From positions 186,001 to 250,000 of the forward strand of contig MBPM02000091.1 in the NCBI GenBank assembly GCA_001695595.3: DNA of 64,000 nucleotides, written 5' to 3'. Both the position numbers and the translations under genes were made by a program. Origin of the DNA: Plasmopara viticola (taxonomy: Eukaryota > Oomycota > Peronosporomycetes > Peronosporales > Peronosporaceae). Every line of letters starts with the position of its first letter. Within the stretch, counting starts at the first letter, position 1. Below the pieces are notes generated by a model. That model saw only the letters and a program-made list of their open reading frames with translations, did no database searches and was not told the DNA's origin. Shown here piece by piece: positions 45,725 to 55,830 of this stretch.

Positions 45725-47797
45725 AGTGCATTGGCTCCTGATGCGACGCCCTGATTATGGGCAGACAAGATGTTGAGCAAGCCGTCAGCGAGTGGTCAAG
45801 CTTGCAGTCCAAGTAAGTATACGAGATATAGGTAAGTACTATGTCAAATTCGACGCCTAGCAAGCAATTCAACGAGCTGCTTCCGAACGGTATAGCGAGT
45901 GGTTCAATCAATGTTGCTGGCGAAGGAGCGCAAGATTGCGAGATGAAGAGATGCGCGGAGAGGTAAGGTGATACAAGTAAGCTGATCATTTGCTGGAGCA
46001 ATATTTCTTACTAATGCCTAGCGAATATATCATGTAAGTTTAGCAGAGATTCAACTGCATCCTATCTCCGATGCTTCTTGGCCAGCCGGTCGGTACAGAT
46101 TGTTTTACAGAAATCGTGTACAAAGTGCTACAGTAAGAAAGTTAGTGTACATTTGAATTCCTTTTAATGATGTTTGGGGACAAAACTTACTTTAACATCC
46201 AACATCAATTACATGGCTTAGCCACTGATGGAAAGCGTTTAAACTCTACCATCGATCCTAGAGAATGCATATTTGGTAGCAATATCACCCTGTACTATCT
46301 ACGCATTAGCGAATCTAGTAATACGCCATCGAAATATCCAACCTACACCAAAAACTTAAGGTATAGAATGACAAGGTGAAGAAACTCCTTGCCGTATGAA
46401 GGTGCAACAATATGAGATGCTACTGTATATCCCAACGAGACTTTGTTTGTCTTAACTGTCCGTTTCACGTATGGACTGATCAATTAACTCACTAACGGCT
46501 GGAATATAGGATTACTGGTACAAGTCACGATAAGTCGGCCCTCAAAGCAAGCTTTAATTAAAAAGTACCAGTGCACGAAGACGCTTTAATTACCCATAGA
46601 CACGAGAGCTGTGTGTACATTCATGGAAGGTAGACTATCACCAAGTAATTTCGTTCTGGTCCGAAGTGGAAGCAGCTTGGGTTCTAGACATGACATCAGA
46701 TTACGTGTACCTTCTTTCGGGAAGGTACCAAATGATTATTAAGGTAAGCGTATCAGTTGCATCGGACACAGGAGATTCGCGACCGAGTCCATTTCAAGTT
46801 TCGGCTGATGTATTGCCAAATGAAGATCGACGTGACTACTGCATGCAGCACCACGGCTATCAAACGCACGTTAGACTTTGTTAAAGCGAATACCGTGGAT
46901 CTGATATTGACATTTCTATGAAGTTTCTAGCGCCAAGACGTCAGTCCAATGTCAGACACAGCCACTTAGGCAAGAGATACGTCGTCGTCAGGATTGAGTG
47001 CAGCAACAATGTTTCTGTCAAGGAGCCATATTCTTAAGATCGCTAACGTGACGTGCCAGATGGTGAATTTTTCGGAGGAGGAGCTCAATGGTGAGTCTAA
47101 AACCCGGGGTTTTGAACGGGCCACGCCCACTTTCTAAAGGCAATATCCCGATCCCCAAGCGGGTGATCGATCGCCCGGTGAGGTTTATAATGAATGTTGT
47201 AACTGCTACGTCATACACCTGCCTAAGTAAATTATCTTTTGATGTGTAGATCCGCGGACAACACATTCCGCTATTTATGTAGGCGTTCCACCTGCAGAAT
47301 TACACGGCAATCTGTCGCTCCCTTGTTAAATCATAGGCTTTGAGCGGTCTTGGGTGCGGTCAGCAGCTGTGAGGGTAAGCAACTGGCGAATTGTATGACT
47401 TTTTTAGTGGGAGACCCACTGGATATTTTACGGTCAAACGAGTTGTCCATAGCCGTCCAGTATCTGCATCACATGTATGCGTGTCGATATATATACTAAT
47501 ACGGTGCCTGTCGTGACATCAGTCCTTTTCAACTTTTTTTCTACAGAAAGCCAGCCAGCTTTGACCACAAAAATTTGTACCGGCCCGTTACAAGTACGCG
47601 GTGTGCCAACTTTCGCGCTATTAACTATCTTCGCTGATTCAGAAGCGAATGTAGCGGCAAATAATTTGGCTAGGTATGATTGAGAACATTAAAATCAGAA
47701 ATGTTTCTCTTCTTGAAATGCCTCTGCCGGTACTCAATTATTTCAAACTTATGTCGAATCTACTAAATTCCTCTCAAAACCCAATTTGCTAGCTCAA

Positions 47798-49300
47798 ATG
47801 GTGCGCGTGGCGGTAGTGGGTTGCGCCCACGGAATGCTGGATGACATCTACGCGACGGTCAAGTTTGTCAACCAGATGCATCCAAAAAACCCCGTTCGGT
47901 TGTTGTTGTGCTGTGGTGACTTTGAATGCATGCGCAACACGCGCGATCTGGAGACATTGGCCTGTCCACCAAAGTACCGCGCGATGCACGCCTTTCATCG
48001 CTATTACAAAAGGGAGAAGACAGCGCCAGTACTTACTATATTCGTTGGTGGCAACCACGAAGCATCAGGCTATCTTCAAGAGCTGCATTACGGGGGATGG
48101 GTGGCTCCCAACATGTTTTACCTCGGCGCGGCTGGTGTCATCAGCGTGGCAGGACTGCGCATTGCTGGGTTGTCGGGTATATACAAGCAACAACACTACA
48201 CAGCAGGACACTTTGAGTCGCAGCCGTTTGACAACAACACTATGCGTAGTGTGTATCACATCCGCGAGCTCGAGGTATTTCAGCTCTCGCATGTGCAGCA
48301 GATCGACAAGTCTCCACTAAACGTGTTCCTTTCGCATGACTGGCCCCGAGGAATCGAGCAACACGGCAATATTTCGCAACTGCTTCGTCGCAAGCCATTT
48401 TTCGAGCAAGAGGTAAGGACTAATTCATTAGGAAGTCCAGCTGGGGAGTACTTAATGTATCAGCTGCGTCCGCGGTACTGGTTTGCAGCTCACCTGCATG
48501 TCAAGTTTGCTGCTATTGTCGTGCATCCGGATCAAGCAAGTAGCACAGCACACCAGACGGGTAGCAAGGATACTCACACAGCGAATAGAATTGAAGATCG
48601 TGAGCAGCATGTGGCTACCAAATCTTTACCGCAGCCAGCGATCACCAAGTTTCTAGCTCTCGATAAGTGCCTTCCGCGGCGAGAATTTATGCAAGTTCTG
48701 GACTTGCCTAGCTCCTGGAATGCCGCAAAGCCTCTCGCTGTGAATTTACAAAAGGGTGACTCGAGTGAACAGATGAGCGACACAACACAGGATTCTTCCC
48801 AATCAAGCGATGAAAACATGATAGAGCCGCCCAAAGTTATGTTTGATCTCGAGTGGCTTGCAATTTTGCGTGCAACTCACCATCTTGCCTCATCGAACAA
48901 GTTTGCACCGCGTGTGCCCCAGGAGGAAATGAAAATTGAAAGAGAAGACATTGAGTGGGTAAAGAAGCGCTTACAGGAGTTTGTTGCAGAAAAGAAGCTC
49001 GACAAAATTGAGGGCGAGTGGATCACAGACTTTGTAAAGACGGCACCGGGCTATGGTGAAGAAGAAAGTCCCGTGCTCGTGATGGGCAACCCGCAGACTG
49101 ATGTTTTGTTGGAACTGTTGAAACTTCCGCATGTTGTGACTGCGCCGTTTGTTGGCGAAGGCGCTGTCGAAGATCCAAATGCGATCGATCTAGACGATGA
49201 CGATGAAGACGATATCAAAGAGGATGTCGACGATGCTAAGCGAATGGACAAGAAAGTCACAGCATGTACGATAGTAGAACAACCAATCCAGTCCCTTTAA
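47798..49300 (+). CDS. DBR1: RNA lariat debranching enzyme
   Basis: A 500-residue single-exon protein; the frame opens at a TTG four codons earlier, but ATG at 47798 (MVRVAVVGCAHG) matches the family start. The metallophosphatase motifs are in order: GCAHG with the Cys peculiar to Dbr1, CCGDFE, GGNHE, LSHDWP and AAHLHVKF. The lariat-recognition insertion follows GGNHEASGYLQELHYGGWVA, and YLGAAGVISVAGLRIAGLSG is also typical. The variable C-terminal region from about residue 250 is acidic and ends in a DDDDEDD tract, then a basic tail. Dbr1 hydrolyses the 2'-5' bond of excised intron lariats in the nucleus, consistent with the intron-rich gene set around it. Confidence 0.95.
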   Translation: MVRVAVVGCAHGMLDDIYATVKFVNQMHPKNPVRLLLCCGDFECMRNTRDLETLACPPKYRAMHAFHRYYKREKTAPVLTIFVGGNHEASGYLQELHYGGWVAPNMFYLGAAGVISVAGLRIAGLSGIYKQQHYTAGHFESQPFDNNTMRSVYHIRELEVFQLSHVQQIDKSPLNVFLSHDWPRGIEQHGNISQLLRRKPFFEQEVRTNSLGSPAGEYLMYQLRPRYWFAAHLHVKFAAIVVHPDQASSTAHQTGSKDTHTANRIEDREQHVATKSLPQPAITKFLALDKCLPRREFMQVLDLPSSWNAAKPLAVNLQKGDSSEQMSDTTQDSSQSSDENMIEPPKVMFDLEWLAILRATHHLASSNKFAPRVPQEEMKIEREDIEWVKKRLQEFVAEKKLDKIEGEWITDFVKTAPGYGEEESPVLVMGNPQTDVLLELLKLPHVVTAPFVGEGAVEDPNAIDLDDDDEDDIKEDVDDAKRMDKKVTACTIVEQPIQSL

Positions 49301-49396
49301 ATGTACGGCTCAACGTGAATAATATTTTCCACTAAACATGTTTAAAAACCAATTTGGTTGCCGTGGATACAGCTTTTTTGTAATCGGACACAATCC

Positions 49397-50675
49397 ATGA
49401 AGACTTGGGTGCGTGAGGCGGCAAAGCGTACGCGACAGCCGCACTTCGGACCAGCTCTTATCTACGGAGTGGACCAGACGTTACTGTATGTCTTTCGTAT
49501 AATGTACATACCTAGCCTTTACCAGTTCTTGTCACGAAACCTCTTTCATTGCAGTGATCCAGCTTTGCAGTCCGCATTCGTGCAGCTGGACTGCGATGAA
49601 GAGACCCGAGCGTTCCTCAACGTACACAAATTGTAGCAGCCAACACTAAGTATGCGTCACCTATTAATGCAATGTGCCCCTTGCATTCGCTGGCAGACTT
49701 GCACAGGGGGAAGTTTGTGGGAGTCATTAAGCTCCACTATTCTTGGACTCTTTTACTCGTTGACGGATGCTAATGGAATCTTAGGGCGTATGTGAGCATG
49801 CCACCTGGCACGAGAGCGGCGTGTTCCAATAGACATCTTGCAGCTCACCATCCTGTCTACTTTTGTTTGACTGCTTGGCTCAGGTGGCCAGATGTTTGTC
49901 CTATCTCAAGTTCAAGTGCAGCGTCTCCTTCAATGTGAGCCTTTGATAGCAGGCACTAGGTCCCTCCTTGACATTGGAGCAGGCGATGGAAATGTGACGG
50001 CAGCTTTAGCGTCTCTCGTAGACCAAGTAACCACAACCGAGGCTTCGGCGCCCATGGTGGCTAGCCTGAACGCACGAGGCTACAACAGCGTACAAACGTG
50101 TGACTTACAGCACGAGTTTGTGCAGTCGCGCAAACCTTACACTATTATCAGGTTTGTCGTCGCGTCATCATTGAGAGTCTTATATGCACTATTTCTTTTC
50201 TAAACCGTACAACGTTGCGATGCGTGTGTTTATTGAAAATCGATCGGACTCTTTTGCTGCGCATGTAAATAGCCTGCTTAACGTATTGGATCGAGCGGAC
50301 AAGCCACTAACGATGCTTCGATCGATTCGCGCCATGTTAGAGCCACAAAATGGTCTTTTTCTGCTGGCCGTAGTAATGCCATTTGCAGCGTTTGTGGAAC
50401 AAGGCACACAGCGCGTGGCGCCGACTGAAAAGCTGCCGATAAGTGGTGGACTTTGCGCTGAAGGAGCATCTTTCGAGGCCGCAGCCAGTCTTCTCTTGCG
50501 CAACGTGCTGCTGCCAGCCGGGTTTAAGCTTCGTCATTTCAGTCGTGTGCCTTATCTGTGCCGTGGGGATATCCAGCAGCCATACTATGTGCTGTCGGAC
50601 GCAATCTTTGTGCTGGAAGTTGACGAGCAGAGAAAGCAGGATAGTGTTGCCGACACTACTAATCCTTCCTCTTGA
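49397..50675 (+). CDS. METTL9: METTL9-like methyltransferase, five exons
   Basis: Exons 49397-49485, 49555-49621, 49697-49787, 49884-50151 and 50273-50675 give 305 residues with GT-AG introns of 69, 75, 96 and 121 bp. Splicing restores ANGILG-RGQMFVLS across exons 3 and 4, the family's GLLGRG-MFVFS segment. The SAM-binding motif I is LLDIGAGDGNVT, followed by an acidic TTEAS end of strand two; exon 5 opens at SLLNVLDRADKPLTMLRSIR and ends PYLCRGDIQQPYYVLSDAIF. These are the signature blocks of METTL9/DREV. In animals the enzyme 1-methylates histidine in HxH motifs. The start is 97 bp after the DBR1 stop. The junction of exons 2 and 3 is the least certain. Confidence 0.85.
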
Positions 50676-51034
50676 TTCTTTCTTCAAAGTCTTGCTGCGC
50701 ACATGCTGATTCTTAATTGGCGAGCTTCATGAAACGTCCGCTTATGTGGTGTCCAGTGTCGTGGTAACAGTATAATGCGTGGCGGCGCAGGCAAGTTGGT
50801 ATAGATGATAAATTGCAAACACAAGCGAAGTGAACAATACTTTACAGCACTAAGTAGGCGCATCATTTGCGCCTTCCGAAGCTGCTTGTAGTATTGAGGC
50901 TCAACCCTCTCAGTGCTTGTACATTTAATTGAGTCAGACATGCTCTAGGAGCTGCGACCTTAAAAAAAAATTATTTAAGGGCAGATGTTTTTTCCAAGTC
51001 AAAAAAATTGTGTCGGGTGTAATCTGTGTATCAA

Positions 51035-52247
51035 ATGTTCAGTTTTGGGAAGCGGGCACTTCTCTTCCCCACAACTCGTTTTGTGAAGTATAGTGTAAAG
51101 AAGGACGTATCGACACTGTTTGACATGGCGCCTCTACCTGAAGCGTGTGCGCCGACATCGCTCAACCATGAACACACCTCCATTGTGAAGACGAAAACTG
51201 TGGACGAACCACATGAGACGCAAGAACCGCAGAGCGAAGCTGCGTGCGAGGCAGACATCAACGTAAAATTATCAGAGCTGAAAACCGACAATAACAACAC
51301 CACGGACTTCGCTACACAGCAAGAGACCGACGTTGCGGAGAATCGGGAGACAAACATGAAGCACGTGCGCTTTGATGTTGCAGATGTGGTGGAGTTCGAG
51401 CCAACCATGTGGACAGCCACAGTCTCTTCCGAAGGCGTGCCGGTGAGTTTGGCGCTTTCGTTTATCGAGGTGACAAAAGAGTCTGACGTTGTCGTTGTTT
51501 CTTGTGTAGCTTGGCATGTCTGTAGATGTGCGCTGTCGGATCAAGCACTCATTAGATGCATATGAAAGCGAGCGTGTGTCGTTGCGTTTTGATCGTCAAG
51601 TGTATATGGAATTGGGATATCTTGAGCCAGAAGAGAGATTAGACATCTTGGAAAACGCCGGCCATTCTATTTCAATTATTGGCCGTGTTGAGCGGGAGGC
51701 GCTTCGTATCAATCGTGAACGGTGGGAGTCAAATGAGTACGATCTCATGTACCAATACGGATTAGGTGAGGTACCATTGATGATGGACAGCGATATGGAG
51801 ATGGTGCAACAAGACGATGGAGACGAGATTATGCATGTCGACGATTGCAGTGACGTCGACTATTTATATGGATCTGACATCCGAAGTTTTGTCACGGACT
51901 CGGAGGTACGTTTTGTCATGGAGAACATGGACGCTTACGACGCCATCAACCCATGTCCATGCGACGATTCAAGTATCGTTTACACCTCCGATTGTATACT
52001 TGGTGATGATGAGAGCTCAGATGAAAACAACGAGTTGCCGTACGCCATTGACTCGTTTGATTGTCCTCTTAGCTGCGGTTTATCAGAGATGGGTTCATCG
52101 CCGTCCGACGTGTCGAGCACTTCAGACTGCATGCTGCTAAATACAGCAAACGCAAGCTACGCTTTATACGCCACAACCACAGCCAAAATGAGCAGTTCAA
52201 AAGTAGGCATCGGTTCAGTAGAGGCCGCATCTGTCGCAGCAACGTAA
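51035..52247 (+). CDS. Oomycete hypothetical protein with RVxF motif, two exons
   Basis: Exon 1 (51035-51442) and exon 2 (51510-52247) join in phase 0 (GTGAGT...TGTAG, 67 bp) to give 381 residues. The N-terminal 100 residues are Glu/Thr-rich and disordered. KHVRFDVADVVEFEP around residue 110 contains KHVRF, a canonical protein phosphatase 1 docking motif, just before a conserved-looking MWTATVSSEGVPLGMSVDV. A helical domain with FDRQVYMELGYLEPEERLDI and a following amphipathic helix fills the middle. The tail is Asp/Ser/Cys-rich and low in complexity. I recognise no named domain; a PP1 regulatory subunit is a reasonable inference. The unspliced frame opens at a GTG; the ATG at 51035 is the first. 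Confidence 0.65.
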
Positions 52248-52565
52248 CGCGTGCCACGGATTTAGTTTGTCTGCGCTGCGTCATTCAAGCCGCCTGGAGC
52301 GAGTAAATCGTCAGCCCATTGTTAGTATTAAGTAAGCAGAATTGTTTGTTTTTTTGTGAATAGCAAAGTACTGAACATGTTTGAACATGTCTCGATTAAC
52401 TCCGTACTTTTATATGTTATAGTAAGCATTTTAATTTGTGCATCGTACCGCTGATACCACTAAATGTTCAAGTCTCTATGGACTGATGATAATTATTCGC
52501 ATTTAACGGCAATCTTTTTCTGTACAAATCGAACGCCTTCAAGCCATTGACTTCGTACCGGCACC

Positions 52566-54005
52566 ATGGTGCTTGCGCGTGTCTCTACGCGTTCGCTTCG
52601 GTACCCCCGCACTCTTGCGGTACGATTTCTTTCCAATTTGACGCAATTAGACTCAAGTGTTCCGCACTACGATGTCGTTGTCGTGGGCGGTGGTCTCGTG
52701 GGCTCTGCTTTAGCTTGTCAGCTCAAAAGCCATCCCGTGTTTAAAGGCAAGAATGTTGCTGTCATTGAATCTACGCCACCCCCCGACGCATTGTCTGATG
52801 AGGAAAATTTGCCCGATCTTCGTGTTTTTACAATCACACCCGCCAGTCAAAAACTATTAGAGAGCACCGGCGCTTGGAACCTTATTGCCGATGGCCACAA
52901 GACTGTGTTTAAAAATATGCAGGCCTGGGACGCTATGGGCGATGGGTTTATTCGCTTCGATGCGAACAAATTAGGCAAACATGCGCTTGGTCACGTGGTT
53001 GAGCACCGTGTTCTGGTACGTGCACTACACGACCGTATGAAGCAGCTAGCCGCTGACACAGACGACAGCGCTCCGCTCAAGCTCTACTGTCCCGCTAAGG
53101 TCAAGCACTTTCAGCGTCCAACTACCGTGTCTGGAATTTCTTCGATTGGTCTTGAAGATGACCAGCGCTTAAAAGCCGATCTTGTGGTAGCTGCAGACGG
53201 AGGCAACTCCATCATCCGCACCCTCTCGGCGCTTGGTACTTGGGGCTGGGATTACGATCAACAAGCGGTTGTAGCGACTGTCAAAACCGATCGTGTGAAT
53301 GAAACAGCCTGGCAACGATTTTATCCTACAGGTCCCGTGGCTTTACTGCCCATGCGCGATGGATACTCATCGGTGGTGTGGTCGTGCTCTGCGAATATGG
53401 CCAAGGAGCTCACAGGGCTCAGTCCTGACGAGTTTGTGACGCGCCTGAATGCTGCGTTCTCTGCTCCACCAATTTCTTCTGTACCTCCGGAGTTCCCGGG
53501 TATCCCAATCCTTTCCGACTTGGTCAAGGGCGTGCATAACGCCGCCAACACCATCATGTCGGCTGCGGCCCTTACAGATCCATTTGTCGCACCACCTAAG
53601 GCCGTCGCTGCAATAGGAGGCCGTTATGCCTTTCCGCTCAAGTTGAAGCACGCTACAAAGTACATTAAGCCGGGTGTTGCTCTTGTGGGTGACTCTGCTC
53701 ACACGATCCATCCGTTGGCCGGTCAGGGTTTAAATCTTGGTCTGGGGGACGTCTGTGCGTTGAGCAATCTCCTCGTTGAAGGCGTTAAATGTGGTGAGAA
53801 TCTCTCAAGCGAGTATTTTCTACAGCAGTACGAAGACGAACGTTTGAAGGCAAACATTACCATGCAACTGGCTATGGATGGATTCAAGCGATTATTCGGT
53901 CCTACTCCCGATGCAGTATCTGTGGCACGCAACGTAGGTATGGGTACGCTTAACGCTGTAGAGCCACTCAAGAACCACATCATGAAGTATGCCATGGGAC
54001 TGTAG
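52566..54005 (+). CDS. COQ6: Ubiquinone biosynthesis monooxygenase COQ6
   Basis: A 479-residue single-exon flavoprotein. Residues 1-25 are basic and hydroxyl-rich, a mitochondrial presequence (MVLARVSTRSLRYPRTLAVR). The FAD dinucleotide fold begins YDVVVVGGGLVGSALACQL; the DG motif is ADLVVAADGGNSIIR; and the GD motif is GVALVGDSAHTIHPLAGQ with GLNLGLGDV. The region VFTITPASQKLLESTGAW is typical of COQ6 rather than of squalene epoxidases. Length agrees with the family's usual 450-480. COQ6 hydroxylates C5 of the ubiquinone ring precursor at the mitochondrial inner membrane within the COQ complex. The ATG lies in a CACCATGG context. Its stop is 71 bp from the convergent PIG-P gene. Confidence 0.93.
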   Translation: MVLARVSTRSLRYPRTLAVRFLSNLTQLDSSVPHYDVVVVGGGLVGSALACQLKSHPVFKGKNVAVIESTPPPDALSDEENLPDLRVFTITPASQKLLESTGAWNLIADGHKTVFKNMQAWDAMGDGFIRFDANKLGKHALGHVVEHRVLVRALHDRMKQLAADTDDSAPLKLYCPAKVKHFQRPTTVSGISSIGLEDDQRLKADLVVAADGGNSIIRTLSALGTWGWDYDQQAVVATVKTDRVNETAWQRFYPTGPVALLPMRDGYSSVVWSCSANMAKELTGLSPDEFVTRLNAAFSAPPISSVPPEFPGIPILSDLVKGVHNAANTIMSAAALTDPFVAPPKAVAAIGGRYAFPLKLKHATKYIKPGVALVGDSAHTIHPLAGQGLNLGLGDVCALSNLLVEGVKCGENLSSEYFLQQYEDERLKANITMQLAMDGFKRLFGPTPDAVSVARNVGMGTLNAVEPLKNHIMKYAMGL

Positions 54006-54075
54006 TTCTAGCCAATAAAGTAGAACACGAACGATTACTATGACATTTCTCTTGCTTAATGTCAAGTCTTAGCGT

Positions 54076-54680
54076 CTAAATTTTACAATCTATATTTTGT
54101 GTAGCTGGAAACAGGTGTCGATTGACCTCAAAGATAGAAATATCCCCGATGCCAGGAGTAGCCTCTGTATCATCTTCGATGCAAGTAGTGCCTTCCAATA
54201 GTGCCACTGTATGAGTGTCGACGATTGTAGCATACGAATTAAGTCCCGGCGTGGACATTAAGTTGACAGCTTTGTAGAGCACTAAAGAAAATAGATACGT
54301 AATGACGATCATTGCTGGTACTGCCACTGCCCAATGTTTGGAAGGAAAGTAAGTAAATCCATATGCTGTCAACGTCGTTTCAGGCACGTACGCCCAAACG
54401 AAAAAGAGTACTAGATAATCAAATAGTCGTTAGATCAATTATTGCACATCAAAGACGCTAACGCACCGTAAAAAAGAGCAGAAGCCAACCAGCCTGCAAA
54501 GCCAAAGAGCTCCATTCGCATGGCATGCAACCGCTGCATTTCCTTAAACGACATTTGAGTCGATGCTGAAGAAACAAGTTGAGGCTCTAATGCCTTGTGA
54601 TAAGTTTCAAATGCATTGGGATCTGAGGCTGTGCTCGGAGACGTTGCTGAAGCATTCGCAAACTTTCTTATGTGGGTCAT
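54076..54680 (-). CDS. PIGP: GPI-GlcNAc transferase subunit PIG-P, two exons
   Basis: Exon 1 (54680-54467) and exon 2 (54410-54076) give 182 residues across a 56-bp phase-1 intron (GTGCGT...TCTAG). The join restores FGFAGWLASALFY-VLFFVW with AYVPE, which matches the length of the PIG-P first membrane helix and loop exactly. The second helix region has YGFTYFPSKHWAVAVPAMIV. The end, GIGDISIFEVNRHLF, is the family's DIPISEVN motif. PIG-P helps PIG-A transfer GlcNAc to phosphatidylinositol in the ER, the first step of GPI anchors. The N-terminal 60 residues form a Ser/Thr-rich cytosolic tail. Confidence 0.9.
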
Positions 54681-54887
54681 GTAAAAACCAGGGAATAATG
54701 TACGAGTGTTTTCGCAAATTTGGTCTCACCTTTCAATTTTTCGAGAAAATCAATTGTATGACAGACAAAAAATAATTATGCCCTCGGAAGATAATAAATG
54801 TGCACTTAATACGTTATCCCACGTAAGAATGTCAATTATATGGTACCAACCCGGTCTTAATTAGGCTGCAGGTCAATGATGACCAAA

Positions 54888-55258
54888 TTAGCTACAAAGA
54901 AGATTGCTCCGGCTTCCGAACGTGCCACTGCACCTATTTGGTTTCTCTGTGCTTAAAGCTGCGTCTACGAAGAAGGCTGCACCTGCTACAATGTATGCGG
55001 CTGCTAAAAGGGGTGCATATTTGCCGTGGTTGGCGAGGCCCACCAGAGAGCCCCCTAGGCAAGACCTCAATAGAACCGCCCACTCCACCGCGGTAGGGTG
55101 CGCACGCAAATCATTCTTCTCGCCCACTGGTCTGCACACACCTCCGCCTTTGAGCGAAGGATATGACGAAGAGCGCCGCGAGTGCCTTTTACGATACGTA
55201 AGCAAGTCGAAGTCGTGGAGTTTGAGAGACTTAGTGTCTCAGTACTTGCACGAGACAA
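54888..55258 (-). CDS. Small membrane protein, two exons
   Basis: Exon 1 (55258-55198) and exon 2 (55147-54888) join across a 50-bp phase-1 intron (GTATCG...CAAAG), giving 106 residues. The N terminus is Ser/Thr-rich; a GGVCRPVGEKNDLRAHPT loop precedes two adjacent hydrophobic stretches, AVLLRSCLGGSLVGLA and APLLAAAYIVAGAAFFVDAA. The C-terminal tail is polar with two cysteines. Neither exon alone has a start and a full product, which supports splicing, though another model is possible. The family is not recognised; a mitochondrial or ER membrane protein is likely. Confidence 0.45.
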
Positions 55259-55436
55259 AATGGCTGTTGTAATGAAAGAATGGCAATTTGATATTCAAGT
55301 TGAATATTTGTCATTTTTATATGCTAAAGCAGTTTTCCACAACCGCTTTTTTTTATCAATTGCGCGTGCGCTTCATCGCACGACATGAAATCATCATAAC
55401 CAGAAGAGACTAAGCTTCATATATATCCGCGTATTA

Positions 55437-55724
55437 ATGCTAAAAAATGTCGACGCACCCATAGGCTCTTTTAAGCCGTACAACGACCCCGGCCAAGTGA
55501 GTTTGAAAGCGCAGAAACCGGGCCGTACAAAGGCGCAGCAACTGGAGGTCGATCGAGCAGATAGGTTAGAATCTAGCTCTGCGCACGGTCTTTGTCTCGC
55601 GGTGCGCAAGCTGAGTGCACGCTTCGCGATTCTCGAGGATCGAGATCCGCTTGGAAATCTCGAAAGCGCGGAATCCAATGCATGGCTTGACAAAGGTAGA
55701 CGCAGAATCCAGTACATGGTTTAA
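55437..55724 (+). CDS. Doubtful 95-residue ORF with charged helical sequence
   Basis: The frame is Lys/Arg/Glu/Asp-rich, with KAQKPGRTKAQQLEVDRADR and a Leu/Ala pattern suggesting a helix. It runs through the first unit and into the second of the 34-bp tandem duplication at 55671-55738. A second plus frame (55615-55830) continues beyond it in another phase, so a frameshift caused by the duplication is conceivable. No family is recognised. Confidence 0.25.
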   Translation: MLKNVDAPIGSFKPYNDPGQVSLKAQKPGRTKAQQLEVDRADRLESSSAHGLCLAVRKLSARFAILEDRDPLGNLESAESNAWLDKGRRRIQYMV

Positions 55725-55738
55725 CAAAGGCAGACGAG
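55671..55738. repeat. Two imperfect 34-bp tandem repeats
   Basis: Units 55671-55704 and 55705-55738 both read GAATCCA-x-TGG-TT-ACAAAGG-AGACG, differing at about five positions. Because 34 is not a multiple of three, the duplication shifts the reading frame of any protein encoded through it. Confidence 0.8.
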
Positions 55739-55830
55739 CTAGCTCCCAAGATATGTCTGTCACACGTTGGTCGCCGCTTGGGTTTGAGGCGCTGGAGACA
55801 CGAGTCGAGACCATCTTGAGGTCACTGTAA

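Larger units (their letters stand above)
40391..47797. other. 7.4-kb gene-poor region with weak ORFs
   Basis: No conserved gene is recognised. It includes an LTR-like TGTGACGGGG on the minus strand (40489-40498), a dispersed-repeat copy at 41271-41318 and several medium open frames. The two most protein-like (43645-44172 and 45383-45724, both minus) are listed separately. Others, such as 47018-47266 minus and 46666-46884 plus, show no motif. Confidence 0.45.

Noticed and set aside
47018..47266. 82-residue minus-strand ORF
   Set aside because: GC-richer than its surroundings but no motif, and the plus strand is equally open in pieces; probably non-coding or an unidentifiable remnant.
53321..53995. 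Antisense ORFs within COQ6
   Set aside because: They are shadows of a strongly conserved coding sequence on the plus strand.
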